Below, piece by piece: positions 16,809 through 25,152 of a stretch of DNA of 64,000 bases (positions are counted from its first letter, which is position 1; the number at the start of each line of letters is the position of its first letter). Origin of the DNA: Kitasatospora sp. NBC_01287. GTDB taxonomy: Bacteria; Actinomycetota; Actinomycetes; Streptomycetales; Streptomycetaceae. The notes beneath the pieces were generated by a model, which ran no database searches, was not told the DNA's origin, and saw only the letters and a list, made by a program, of their open reading frames with translations. A program made the position numbers and the translations under genes. The stretch covers positions 868,001-932,000 of the forward strand of contig NZ_JAPEPB010000001.1 in assembly GCF_026340565.1 (NCBI RefSeq), in the 5' to 3' direction.

Positions 16809-16837
16809 ATTCTGGGCAGCGGGTGCCAGGGGGGCAA
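16809..16837 (-). promoter_or_regulatory. Candidate leaderless promoter of the GNAT-methyltransferase pair
   Basis: On the minus strand TTGCCC (16837-16832), 17 bases, then CAGAAT (16814-16809), then seven bases to the ATG. Spacing and -10-to-start distance match leaderless promoters of actinomycetes. Confidence 0.5.
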
Positions 16838-16934
16838 TCGAATTTCCGGCCGCCGCGCACTGCCCGTCAAAGCCCCTGCCACCTTCCCGCCCCCTCCCAC
16901 CTCTCCCGCCGCTCCCGCCGATCCCCCTCTCCCG

Positions 16935-18293
16935 TCAGGCGACGCCCCGGATGCGGTGGACCAGGAGACCGGCCAGCAGGGTGACCAGCGCGGTGGCGGT
17001 GTAGAGGCCGCCGTAGCCGCCGAGGTGGGCGACGATGGGCGCCGCGAGCGCCGGGGCGAGCACCTGGGGGCCGGAGTTGGCGATGTTGATCACGCCGAGG
17101 TCCTTCGCCCGGTCGGCGGCGGCGGGGAGCACCTGGGTGACCAGGGCCTGGTCGACGGCCAGGTAGATCCCGTAGCCCGCGCCGAGCACCCCGGCGGCCA
17201 GCACCGTGGCCGGCCACGTGTGAACGGCGGCCAGCAGCGCGGCGGCCAGAGCCATCACCACGCAGGAGACGACCACCAGCGCCCTGCGGCGCCCGGTGCG
17301 GTCGGAGACCACCCCGCTGGGGATCGCCGTGAGCAGGGCGGCCAGCGTGTAGACGGCGGTGAGGATGAGGACGCCGTCGTCGGGAGACGGGTAGTGCACG
17401 GCGTCGGTGAGGTAGAAGAGCAGGTAGAGGGTGCCGATCGCGTTCCCCAGGTTGATCAGGAACCGGGTGGCCCACGCCCATCCGAAGTCCGGGTACCGGC
17501 GCGGGCTGACCCAGTAGCCCGCGGCAAGTGCGCGCGCCCGCAGTGGGCGGCGGGCCGAGCGTGGCAGCACCGGGTCGGGGCAGCCGAGGACGAAGGGCAG
17601 CGCGAGGACCACGGTCAGGGCGGCCGTGAGGGCGTAGCCGCTCGCGATGCCCTGGACCAGCAGGGTGGCCAGCAGGGCGCCGACCACCAGGCCCAGCGAC
17701 TGGCTGATGCCGGTCCACCCGGAGACCACCGCCCGCTGCTCGGTGGGCACTTGGTCGGCCACCGGCGCGGTGACCCCGGCCAGCATCGCGTTCAACCCGG
17801 CCTGGGCGACCACCCAGCCGAGCACCAGCCCCGGCACCGAGTGCGCGGCTGCGGTGAGCAGCAGGCCGAGCGCCCCGGCCAGCGCGCCACCGAGGATCCA
17901 CGGACGGCGGCGCCCGAAGCGCCCGGCGGTGCGGTCGGAGAGGGCGCCGGCCAGCGGGTTGGCGAGCAGCGCGACCAGCGCTCCGGCGCCGGTCACCCAG
18001 GAGAGGTCGGCGGCCTTGTGCGCGGCGTCCAGCCTGGCCAGTTGCTCGGGCAGCAGGATCTGGATCGGGGTGAAGAACCCCATGAAGACGGCCAGGTTGG
18101 CCAGGCTGAGCGAGCCGGTGAAGCGGGTGCCGACCCGGACCCTGGGCTCGGCCAGCGCCGCCGGAACGGCGCGCGAGGCGTGAGGGGCACTCGGGGTGAA
18201 GGGGGCTTGAGGAGCGAGGGGGTCGAGGGGGTCGAGGGGGACCTCCGCGGGGTTCCGCGACGGGACAGGGCCCGGGCAGTCGCCGCTGATCAT
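16935..18293 (-). CDS. MFS transporter of the sugar (SLC45/GPH-like) type
   Basis: 452 residues, ATG at 18293 with GAGATGAGG upstream. The first 50 residues are Pro/Ala-rich and polar, then about 12 helices. TGSLSLANLAVFMGFFTPIQ and the intracellular loop SDRTAGRFGRRRPWILGG (D-R-x-x-x-R-x-G-R-R-x-P) are typical of sucrose/SLC45-type symporters, and a second such loop (SDRTGRRRAL) lies in the C-half. Streptomycetes often place this type beside a GH1 beta-glucosidase. Here the GH1 gene is 13 kb away but shares its promoter sequence. Uptake of a beta-glucoside is inferred. Confidence 0.85.
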   Translation of the reverse strand: MISGDCPGPVPSRNPAEVPLDPLDPLAPQAPFTPSAPHASRAVPAALAEPRVRVGTRFTGSLSLANLAVFMGFFTPIQILLPEQLARLDAAHKAADLSWVTGAGALVALLANPLAGALSDRTAGRFGRRRPWILGGALAGALGLLLTAAAHSVPGLVLGWVVAQAGLNAMLAGVTAPVADQVPTEQRAVVSGWTGISQSLGLVVGALLATLLVQGIASGYALTAALTVVLALPFVLGCPDPVLPRSARRPLRARALAAGYWVSPRRYPDFGWAWATRFLINLGNAIGTLYLLFYLTDAVHYPSPDDGVLILTAVYTLAALLTAIPSGVVSDRTGRRRALVVVSCVVMALAAALLAAVHTWPATVLAAGVLGAGYGIYLAVDQALVTQVLPAAADRAKDLGVINIANSGPQVLAPALAAPIVAHLGGYGGLYTATALVTLLAGLLVHRIRGVA

Positions 18294-18455
18294 GAGGGCA
18301 CCTCATCTCCCCGCGCGGAGCCGGGCGGTCAGGCCGCGGCACCGTGCGCCCGGCGCCTCCCGGGCTGGGCACATCGGCGAAGGAGATGCCGTCCTCGATG
18401 AGCGCGATCCGCCGGTCGAGCAGCGCCATCGGTGCGGCATGTCCAGCCCTTCCGT

Positions 18456-18520
18456 TGAAGACGAGTTGCCCTCTGAAGATGAGTTGTCCTCATGTTAGTG
18501 ACGTGCCGGCAAAACACCAG
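18456..18520 (-). promoter_or_regulatory. Transporter promoter with tandem 18-bp repeats
   Basis: On the minus strand CTGGTG, 17 bases, TAACAT (18520-18492) matches the promoter before the GH1 gene at 31356-31384. Just downstream lie two direct 18-bp repeats (18456-18473 and 18474-18491), TGAAGA-Y-GAGTTG-Y-CCTC on the plus strand, differing at two bases. They sit where a repressor would block transcription. Confidence 0.55.
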
Positions 18521-18576
18521 ATGCGCGGCAGAGATCCGTGAGGGCCGGGCAGTCGGGCAGTCGGACAGCCGGGTGC

Positions 18577-18601
18577 CGCCGGCGCGCTGTGCGCGCCGGC
18601 G
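18577..18601 (-). terminator. Hairpin downstream of the lipase gene
   Basis: Eleven-base perfect stem CGCCGGCGCGC/GCGCGCCGGCG with a TGT loop. It lies between the end of the lipase gene and the transporter promoter. Confidence 0.55.
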
Positions 18602-18754
18602 ACGGGTCGGAGGCTGGACCGATCCAGACGGGCGGGCGGTAGGTGTCGTTGCGCGGCGTGCCGTTGCCGTCGAACGCCCTGTCATCCCGTTCGCCTGCCG
18701 AACTCAGGCCGCGCCGGTGGGCGGCGGCCGAGTTCGACACGACCGAAGCAGAGG

Positions 18755-20083
18755 TCAGGACGGGGGAACGGTCCGCTCCGGCGCGAGCGAGTTGCCCGCC
18801 GGGATCTGTCCGCAGTCGGACGGAGCCGGCTCACCCGCGAACCGGTCGTTGAGCCACGACACCGCCTTGGGCGCCCATACCGCCGCCGCTCCGACATGGC
18901 TGAGCAGGTCGTACTGGTCGTAGGTGATCGAACTGTCGCCGGCGGCGCAGTACTGGTTGGCCAGCGCCCGCACATCACCGGCGACCATGACGCCGTCGCC
19001 GGTCCCGATGCCGGCCGGGTCGGCGAAGGTTCCCTCCAGCACGCCCCCGTCGCCCTGGGCGAGGTAGCCGGGGACGGTCGGGCTGGGGGCCGAGCCCAGG
19101 TTGATCTTGTTCACCGCCTCGACGAACGCGGTCGCCGAGTCCGGGTCGGCGTACTGGGGCTTCGCGATCTGCTGCCAGGTCAGACCGGGGAAGTGGCCGA
19201 GTGCGTCGAGGAGCGAGCCGTTCTGCAGCCGGTTGTAGATCTGGACACCGTAGCTGTTCATGTACGGCGTCAGATCGATGCCGTACGAACGGGAGACCCC
19301 GATGATCGACATGGGGATGACGCCGGACCAGACCAGGGAGCCGTTGACGTAGTTCAGGTTGTGCGCCGGGTCGACGAGCACCCCGCCCTCGGCGAAGCCG
19401 ACGAGGTCCTTGTTGACGTCGGGCGCATAGCTCGGGGCGAGTGCCGCCGCCCAGTCGGTCGCGATGGAGCCGCCGGAGTAGCCCATCAAACCGAACTTGC
19501 TCCCACCGTTCAGCCCGGTCGAGGGGGAGTTGATCGCGGCCCGGATCGAGTCCAGCGTGTTGAAGGCGTACTCCGGTCCGGCCGCGAAGTCCGCGGACTG
19601 GCCCTCGGTGTCCGGGATGACGAGGTTGTCGCCTTGCAGCAACAGCGCCGAGAGGGCGGCGGATTCGAAGTTGGCGATCGTGCCTCCCAGGGTCACGTTC
19701 CCGGCGATGGCCCGGGACGGTCCGTCCTGCGGGTTCAGGGAGTCGTAGAACGACTGGTAGGACACGGCCTTCGCGCTGCTGCCCGTGAGGCTGCGCACCA
19801 CCGAGGTCACGTTCGCGGCCGGTCGTCCCTGGGCGTCGGTCGTGCGGTAGAGCAGTTGGATCGCGGTGACCGGCGTGGCGATGCCCTCGATGTGGTACTG
19901 CAGCGTCCGCGTCTTGAGCACGGAGCCGGGCGCGAAGGAGGACAGCGGCGCGCTGCCGCTGTAGGTGTAGAAGGGATCGCCCGTGGCGCTGCTTGCCGGC
20001 GCGGCCCAGGCGCACGGGGCGGCGGACGCGGCCATGGCCGCGACGGCGAGAACGACCAGGCGCCGAGCAGATCTTCTGTACAT
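18755..20083 (-). CDS. Secreted lipase (LIP family)
   Basis: 442 residues. The ATG at 20083 follows GGGGGAG. A signal peptide (YRRSARRLVVLAVAAMAASA, cleaved near A-W-A-A-P) is followed by the secretory lipase fold: a long N-terminal cap (LKTRTLQYHIEGIATPVTAIQ), the nucleophile elbow GLMGYSGGSIATDW and a late His in QYDLLSHVGAAAVW. This is the PF03583 family of extracellular lipases and esterases acting on acylglycerols. A CCTAC-CA-GTAGG palindrome about 55 bases upstream could be a regulator site. It is transcribed alone. Confidence 0.87.
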   Translation of the reverse strand: MYRRSARRLVVLAVAAMAASAAPCAWAAPASSATGDPFYTYSGSAPLSSFAPGSVLKTRTLQYHIEGIATPVTAIQLLYRTTDAQGRPAANVTSVVRSLTGSSAKAVSYQSFYDSLNPQDGPSRAIAGNVTLGGTIANFESAALSALLLQGDNLVIPDTEGQSADFAAGPEYAFNTLDSIRAAINSPSTGLNGGSKFGLMGYSGGSIATDWAAALAPSYAPDVNKDLVGFAEGGVLVDPAHNLNYVNGSLVWSGVIPMSIIGVSRSYGIDLTPYMNSYGVQIYNRLQNGSLLDALGHFPGLTWQQIAKPQYADPDSATAFVEAVNKINLGSAPSPTVPGYLAQGDGGVLEGTFADPAGIGTGDGVMVAGDVRALANQYCAAGDSSITYDQYDLLSHVGAAAVWAPKAVSWLNDRFAGEPAPSDCGQIPAGNSLAPERTVPPS

Positions 20084-20382
20084 GGCTCCCCCGAAGTTGG
20101 TGAGACGGGTCACACTCCTGACCGAGAAGTAAGTTACCTACCAGTAGGACGCCCGTACAGGGAGACGACAAGGCATCGTGTGGGCACTTGGTGAAGGCTG
20201 CGCCGAGCGCAGTACGACCAAGGGCATCGGGACGCGGCCCAGGCCGAAGCGCTGGCGATGCCCCGGCGATGCCCCGGTGATGCCCCTCAAGGCGTCGATC
20301 GTCCCGGCACCGCACCCCGGCCGCGGCGGCCCGACGTGAGCGTCGGCGGCGGACGCCGCAACTGCCTTCGCCCGAGCCTCGG

Positions 20383-21687
20383 TCAGCGCGGCCGCGCGAT
20401 CTCGACGGCGGCCCGGACGGCACTGATCTGCTGTTCGACCTGCCGGGCGACCGGCAGCCACACGGGACTGAAGCATGCCTGGTACTCGGCACACCACTGC
20501 TCGATCAACCGTTCCAGGTGCGAATGGAGCGCTCCGGTGCCGGACTGCGCCGGCGCGAGCAGCCTGCGGAGCATCGCCGCGGCACGCAGTGGCAACCGGT
20601 GCGCCCACAGCTCCAACCCGGCCTGGCGGGCGGCGGTCATCGGTGGCATGGGTTGCGCCTGCGGCTGGCGCACCCGCGGATCCCATTCATCGGCCAGCGG
20701 CGCGCAGACCGACTGATGGCCACGCGCGGAGCGGAGCAGCGGGTCGTCCCCGTCGCCCAAGTGCGGTGCGGCGGCCGCGAGAAGCTCGCCGAGCAGTCGT
20801 CCACGCTGCCGCAGGCGGTCGGCGGCGGCAGTCAGACCCGGCGCCGGGCAGGCGAGCGGGGTGGTGTCGGCCACCCGTTCGGTGACCCAGAGCGGCACCT
20901 CGACGATCACCGTGGCACCGCCGAATCGGTGCGGCGCGTGCCAGGTGGTGGTGCCCACCGCCCAGGAGGCGGGTGCGGACAGCTCGACCTCGGCCACCGG
21001 CGGCATCAGGTAGACGCCCGATCCGACACTGGGCCAGTAGAGGGTGTCGTAGGGGCCGGCGTCCACCGGGATCCCGAGACCGGCCGCGGACCTGGCGAAC
21101 GGCTCGGCCAGGCCGGGCAGTTCACGGGTGGCCTGGAGAAAGGTCCCGCCAACCTCGGAACCGTGCAGCGAGACCTGCAGGAACGGGCGCAGTTCCTCGA
21201 TCAAGCCCAGGAGCACTCGGCTCTCCGGCAGCAGCACACCGGTGGACGGTGCCCACTCGGGCTGCTCCTCGGGCACCGGGCGGAAGAAGTCCAGCAGGTG
21301 GCCCAGCAGTTCGCTGGGGTGTCGGCCCTCGCCCTGCGCCAGAAACGCACCGTCCGGATCCGCGCAGAGCAGGAAGTTCCAGGCGATCCCCGCAAGACGG
21401 TCCGGCTCGGCCAGCACCCGGTGGGCCAGCTCCACCACCGTGGCGCCACCCACCGGCTCGTTGGCGTGCGCGCCGGCCACCACGAGCACCTGGTCACTCC
21501 CGTGCCCGACCGACAGCAGATGCAGCGGCCGACCGCCGCGCGAGGAACCGACAACGCGCAGTCGGCACTCCCGCGGCCGGGCGGCAGCCAGCCGCTGTGC
21601 GGCCTCCACCACGGCATCCAGGGTCGGGTAGCGGTCGTGGACCACCACCGCTCGGCCTGCCGCGGTCGACGTGTGGAAGGGGAACAT
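20383..21687 (-). CDS. M14 family zinc carboxypeptidase of a RiPP-like locus
   Basis: 434 residues, ATG at 21687 after GGGGAGG. Zinc ligands are His74 and Glu77 (AGAHANEPVGG) and His175 (SLHGSE); D-P-D-G at 110-113 replaces the usual N-P-D-G; the general base Glu263 sits in GATVIVEVPLW. So a complete M14 active site is present. About 170 C-terminal residues add a helical region with no clear match. It lies 98 bases after a 23-codon peptide gene on the same strand and opposite a ThiF-like and an M50 gene. A role in trimming the modified peptide is inferred. Confidence 0.8.
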   Translation of the reverse strand: MFPFHTSTAAGRAVVVHDRYPTLDAVVEAAQRLAAARPRECRLRVVGSSRGGRPLHLLSVGHGSDQVLVVAGAHANEPVGGATVVELAHRVLAEPDRLAGIAWNFLLCADPDGAFLAQGEGRHPSELLGHLLDFFRPVPEEQPEWAPSTGVLLPESRVLLGLIEELRPFLQVSLHGSEVGGTFLQATRELPGLAEPFARSAAGLGIPVDAGPYDTLYWPSVGSGVYLMPPVAEVELSAPASWAVGTTTWHAPHRFGGATVIVEVPLWVTERVADTTPLACPAPGLTAAADRLRQRGRLLGELLAAAAPHLGDGDDPLLRSARGHQSVCAPLADEWDPRVRQPQAQPMPPMTAARQAGLELWAHRLPLRAAAMLRRLLAPAQSGTGALHSHLERLIEQWCAEYQACFSPVWLPVARQVEQQISAVRAAVEIARPR

Positions 21688-21785
21688 CGCGGCCTCCCCG
21701 CCTGCCGGAGCCATTGCCGCGACCGCCGGGAGCCGGCGGCCGCCGTGGCGCGGTGCCCGACCGGGCCGGTCACCGCGCCGATCGG

Positions 21786-21857
21786 TCAGTTGCCGTAGCT
21801 GTTGCTGTCGCCGGTGGTCTGCTTCTTGTCCAGCGGCTTGATCACGATCTTGTTCAT
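21786..21857 (-). CDS. 23-residue candidate RiPP precursor peptide
   Basis: ATG at 21857 with GAAAGGG eight bases before it; stop at 21786. The product opens MNKIVIKPLDKK (basic, alternating hydrophobic, leader-like) and ends GDSNSYGN. Its size, good ribosome site and place between an E1-like enzyme gene and a peptidase gene support a real gene. A C-terminal Asn is notable, because MccB-type E1-like enzymes act on the C-terminal Asn of microcin C precursors. Whether the core is the Gly/Ser/Asn-rich end is inference. It is too short for ordinary gene calling. Confidence 0.75.
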   Translation of the reverse strand: MNKIVIKPLDKKQTTGDSNSYGN

Positions 21858-21899
21858 GGCACACCCTTTCCCGAGGCGATCAAAGTGCGTCAAACAAAA

Positions 21900-21913
21900 G
21901 TACGTTGACGTAC
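21900..21913. promoter_or_regulatory. Palindrome between the peptide and E1-like genes
   Basis: GTACGT-TG-ACGTAC, six-base perfect arms around TG, in an AT-rich 118-bp divergent promoter region. A TTGACA facing the peptide gene lies at 21947-21942. Probably an operator for a regulator not encoded nearby. Confidence 0.5.
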
Positions 21914-21975
21914 CATCAGTAGCTCACGGGCCAGGTTTGGTGTCAAGTGACCTATTGTGCTGGAGGATTCGACCG

Positions 21976-23148
21976 ATGATGTTGCGCCCCCGGATAAAGC
22001 CCGAGCACTCCGGGTACAGAACTGTCTCCGGCACGGTCCGGCTGGGCAGCGTGATCTACGGGATCGGGGTCGAGATCGACGACCCGAGCGGCTGGGTCTG
22101 GACCCTGGTCCAAGCCATGGACGGCGGCAGAACCCCCGACGAGCTCGGCAGATTGGTCGCCGCCACGCACCCGGAGGTGACCGCGACCGAGGTCGTGCAG
22201 GCGATCACCGATCTGCAGGCGGCCGGCCACCTGGAGGACACGGGTGCTCCCGCGCCCGAGCTGTCAGCCAACGAGCGGGAGCGGTACAGCCGCGGCGTCC
22301 CGCTGCTGCGCTGGCTGGACCGCAGCCCGCGCCCGTCCGCCTGGGAGCTGCAAGAACTCCTGCGAGCCGCCCGGATGCTGCTGGTCGGCCTCGGCGGCAC
22401 CGGCGGCTACGCCGCGCAGGCCCTGGTGGCCTCGGGTGTCGGGCACCTGCACTGCGTCGATCCCGACACCGTGGAGCTGTCCAACCTCAACCGCCAGCCG
22501 CTCTACCGCGAGCAGGACCTGGGCCGCCCCAAGGTCGAGGCGGCCCTGCGGGACCTGCGGGCCCGGAACTCCGCCGTGCGGGTCACCGGCGAGCGGCGCC
22601 GGGTGGGGGGACCGGCGGAGCTGGCCGAGCTGCTGGGCTCCGGGGAGGGCCGGTACGACGTGCTCCTGGTCTGCGCCGACCAGCCGCCCGAGATCCGGCG
22701 CTGGGCCAACCGCGTCTGCCTGGCCACCGGAACCCCCTGGGTGGACGCCGGCTACCACGGCCCGCTCGTCACGGCGGGCGTCCACGTCCCGGGCGAGGGG
22801 GCGTGCTGGGAGTGTCTGCGCGCGGGCGAGGTCGAACGCCGGGACCTGGGGCTCGCGCCGGGCCAGGACGAGGAGGCAGCCTCACCGCGGATGCCGTGGA
22901 ACCCGGTCACCGCGGTCACCGCGGGCCTCTCGGGCCTGCTGATCGCACACGCCGCCCTGGCCCTGGTCACCGGTGCTCCGCCGATGGAGCCCGGTTTCCG
23001 CTACGGGATCAATCTCGCCGCCCTGGACGACACCGTGCGGCAGCGGTTTCCACGCCGGCCCGACTGCCCCGCTTGCGGCACGCCCCAGGAGGAACGGCCG
23101 GACTCGGCCGCCGGCGCAGCGGCGCGAAGCGACGGAGCGGGCCGGTGA
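21976..23148 (+). CDS. ThiF/E1-like adenylating enzyme with N-terminal RRE-like domain
   Basis: 390 residues from the first of two ATGs at 21976 (GGAGG upstream). Residues 1-90 (RPRIKPEH, then a V-W-T-L-x-x-x-M-D-G-G-R-T-P-D-E-L segment) look like the peptide-binding winged helix of MccB-type enzymes. From about 130 comes the adenylation domain: GLGGTGG (138-144), VDPDTVELSNLNRQ with Arg, PKVEAA, and two zinc pairs C277/C280 and C364/C367. It should activate a peptide carboxylate as acyl-AMP or transfer AMP. It overlaps the M50 gene by four bases and faces away from the peptide gene. Confidence 0.85.
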   Translation: MMLRPRIKPEHSGYRTVSGTVRLGSVIYGIGVEIDDPSGWVWTLVQAMDGGRTPDELGRLVAATHPEVTATEVVQAITDLQAAGHLEDTGAPAPELSANERERYSRGVPLLRWLDRSPRPSAWELQELLRAARMLLVGLGGTGGYAAQALVASGVGHLHCVDPDTVELSNLNRQPLYREQDLGRPKVEAALRDLRARNSAVRVTGERRRVGGPAELAELLGSGEGRYDVLLVCADQPPEIRRWANRVCLATGTPWVDAGYHGPLVTAGVHVPGEGACWECLRAGEVERRDLGLAPGQDEEAASPRMPWNPVTAVTAGLSGLLIAHAALALVTGAPPMEPGFRYGINLAALDDTVRQRFPRRPDCPACGTPQEERPDSAAGAAARSDGAGR

Positions 23149-24389
23149 CGGCGCCGGCTCCGCTACCGCCGGTCACCGAGCACACGGTGGTGCGCCTCCA
23201 CGAGCTGGCCACCCGTCCGGACGGCGACGAGGTCATCGTCGGGCGACTGGCCACTGGTGACTTCGTCGCGCTGCCCCCCGTCGGCGCGCGTGCGATCGAG
23301 CTGCTCGGCCTGCGGCTCACCGCCGGGGAAGCCCGCGACCGGCTGGCGGCGGAGACCGGCTCGGAGGTCGATGTGGTCGACTTCCTGGACAACCTGGTGG
23401 CCCTGGGGTTCGTAGCGGAGATCGATGGCATGCCCGTGCCGGGCGCCGAGCCACCACGGCCCACCCTGCCCTGGCTCACCCCGTCGCGCGCCGCGTGGTC
23501 GCTCAGCCCACTGCCCGCCATCGGGGTGGGCGCCCTGGTGGCGGCAGCCGTGATCGTCCTGGCGCTGCGCCCCCGAGTGATGCCCGGCTACCACGCGCTG
23601 CTCTGGAGCCCGTACGGGGGCCTGGTCCTGCTGGGGTCGTTCTGCCTGGGCTGGCCCCTGCTCCTCCTCCACGAGGCCGCACATCTGGTCACCGCGCGCG
23701 CGACCGGCGTACCCGCCCGGATCGGACTCGGCACCCGGCTGCAGTTCCTGGTGCTCCAGACGGACATGAGCGGCATCGACCTGGCACCGCGGCGCCACCG
23801 GCTCACGGCCTACCTCGCCGGCATCGCGGTCAACCTCGCGGTCGCGGCCGGCGGCCTCCTCCTGCTGGCCGCGACCGGACCGCACACCCCTGCCCACCGG
23901 GTGGTCGCGATCCTGGTGCTCATGGCCCTGATCCCGCTGCCGTTCCAGGGCATGGTGTTCATGCGGACCGACCTGTACTTCGTACTGCAGGACCTCACCC
24001 GCTGCCATGACCTCTTCGGCGACGGGCGAGCCTACGCGCGCTACCTCGCCCGCCGTGCGCTGCCCTGGCGCAAGGTCACCCCTGAGGACCCCAGCCGCCA
24101 CCTGCCGCCCGCGCAGCGACGCGCTGTCAGGCTCTACAGCACCGTCCTGGTCATCGGGACCGTGCTCTGCCTGGCCGTCCTGGCCACGATCACCGCGCCC
24201 ACCGACCTCACCGTACTGCTGCGCGCCGCCCGCCGGGTCGGCCCCGGCCACAGCGCGTTGCAGCGGACCGACGGCCTGGCCGTACTGCTCTTCCTCGGCG
24301 GGGCCCAGGCGCTCTGGGTCCGCACCAGGTGGGCCGCGTACCGGCGGCGACGGGCAAGCGCCGGCACGACCCGGCCCTCTCCGCGGTAG
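23145..24389 (+). CDS. M50 site-2-type metalloprotease with PqqD-like N-terminus
   Basis: 414 residues from a GTG at 23145 overlapping the previous stop. Residues 10-95 resemble a PqqD/RRE fold (DEVIVGRLATGDFVALPPVG then a helical EARDRLAAETG segment and LVALGFVAE). The rest is a membrane protease with about six helices; HEAAH (176-180) sits in the second, and FMRTDLYFVLQDL supplies a candidate third metal ligand. This architecture occurs in RiPP loci where the protease removes leaders or exports product. Translation coupled to the E1-like gene supports a common pathway. Confidence 0.82.
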   Translation: MTAPAPLPPVTEHTVVRLHELATRPDGDEVIVGRLATGDFVALPPVGARAIELLGLRLTAGEARDRLAAETGSEVDVVDFLDNLVALGFVAEIDGMPVPGAEPPRPTLPWLTPSRAAWSLSPLPAIGVGALVAAAVIVLALRPRVMPGYHALLWSPYGGLVLLGSFCLGWPLLLLHEAAHLVTARATGVPARIGLGTRLQFLVLQTDMSGIDLAPRRHRLTAYLAGIAVNLAVAAGGLLLLAATGPHTPAHRVVAILVLMALIPLPFQGMVFMRTDLYFVLQDLTRCHDLFGDGRAYARYLARRALPWRKVTPEDPSRHLPPAQRRAVRLYSTVLVIGTVLCLAVLATITAPTDLTVLLRAARRVGPGHSALQRTDGLAVLLFLGGAQALWVRTRWAAYRRRRASAGTTRPSPR

Positions 24390-24472
24390 CCAGTCGGATC
24401 AGGACCAGCCGTTCCGACCGGGCTCGGCCGGACCACTCGCCCACGGTGCCGCCGACGTCACGAAGAGCCCAA

Positions 24473-24601
24473 CTACCCCTCGCGCCGGGCTCGATGGACG
24501 TCGATCAGATCGCGGTACCAGGCGTACGAGGCTTTCGGAGTACGAAGCTGCGTGGCGAAGTCGACGTGGACCAGGCCGAAGCGCTGGTGGTACCCCTCAG
24601 C
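24473..24601 (-). pseudogene. C-terminal remnant of a GH1 beta-glucosidase
   Basis: 42 codons and a stop read AEGYHQRFGLVHVDFATQ, then LRTPKASYAWYRDLIDVH, matching the end of the intact GH1 enzyme at 29961-31319 at most positions, also in DNA. The rest of the gene is missing. Its tail after the homology (R-A-R-R-E-G) differs, so it may derive from a second beta-glucosidase rather than a recent copy. Confidence 0.85.
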
Positions 24602-25063
24602 CCGTCGAACACCCTGTCACCGTACCCGGACGGCAGGCTCGGCCTCTGCCTCCTCTGCCTCCTCTGCCTCCTCTGCCGGGCCTTCGACCGTCGGGCCGGC
24701 GGCAGCGGCCTTGCGCCGGGCGGGTGGCAGATCGCGGGGAGAGCCCCGCGCGGGGCCCGGCGCGGCTCCCCGCCGACAGGCCTGGCACATCGGTGGAGCC
24801 AGGCTGCCGCCACTTACCTGACACCGCCAAGAGGCCCCTCCTGGTGACCTGGACCGTCTCGGTACGACCTTCGGCACCGTCCGGCTGATCACCCACGGCA
24901 TCCGGGGCGGCCGACGAGTTCGCGCTGCTGCTGACCCTGCGGGACGTCTACTGGACCGAGGAGGGCCGGATCAGCGTGGAAGCAGGCGCCCCCGGCCCCG
25001 CCGTGCCTCAAGGCTCCGGCCACGCGGTGTGTCCGCAGGCCCGCACCGCTTCCGCGGAGGCCC

Positions 25064-25141
25064 GTGTCCACCCGACAAGCCCTCGGCGCCGGGTTCGACG
25101 TCTCGCGAGCGACCGCCTACCGCTGTGTCGCCGGAGGCACC
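25064..25141 (+). pseudogene. IS5-type transposase N-terminal scrap
   Basis: The frame reads STRQALGAGFDVSRATAYRC, resembling the helix-turn-helix (A-G-F-x-V-S-x-x-T-A-Y-R-Y-V) of IS5-group transposases. It is cut by the oxidoreductase gene. No inverted repeats were found around it. Confidence 0.4.
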
Positions 25142-25152
25142 GCGATCCGGGG

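Larger units (their letters stand above)
18294..18754. other. 461-bp region between the lipase and transporter genes
   Basis: It holds the transporter promoter and 18-bp direct repeats (18456-18520), a terminator hairpin (18577-18601) and one copy of a 16-base sequence found three times in the window (18669-18684). A G/C-third-position frame runs from an ATG at 18429 into the transporter gene but has no independent stop or homology, so it is not called. Confidence 0.6.
24390..25152. other. 763-bp stretch of gene debris
   Basis: No intact gene. It contains a GH1 C-terminal remnant (24473-24601), a copy of the 16-base repeat (24604-24619), four 9-bp units CCTCTGCCT (24643-24678), an unidentified fragment with a one-base frameshift on the plus strand (24844-24985, products TFGTVRLITHGIRG then ADEFALLLTLRDVYWTEEG) and a transposase-like scrap (25064-25141). 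Confidence 0.65.

Noticed and set aside
18294..18429. ATG at 18429 opening ALLDRRIALIEDGISFADVP with good coding bias
   Set aside because: The frame has no stop before running through the whole transporter gene out of frame. Without homology it cannot be called.
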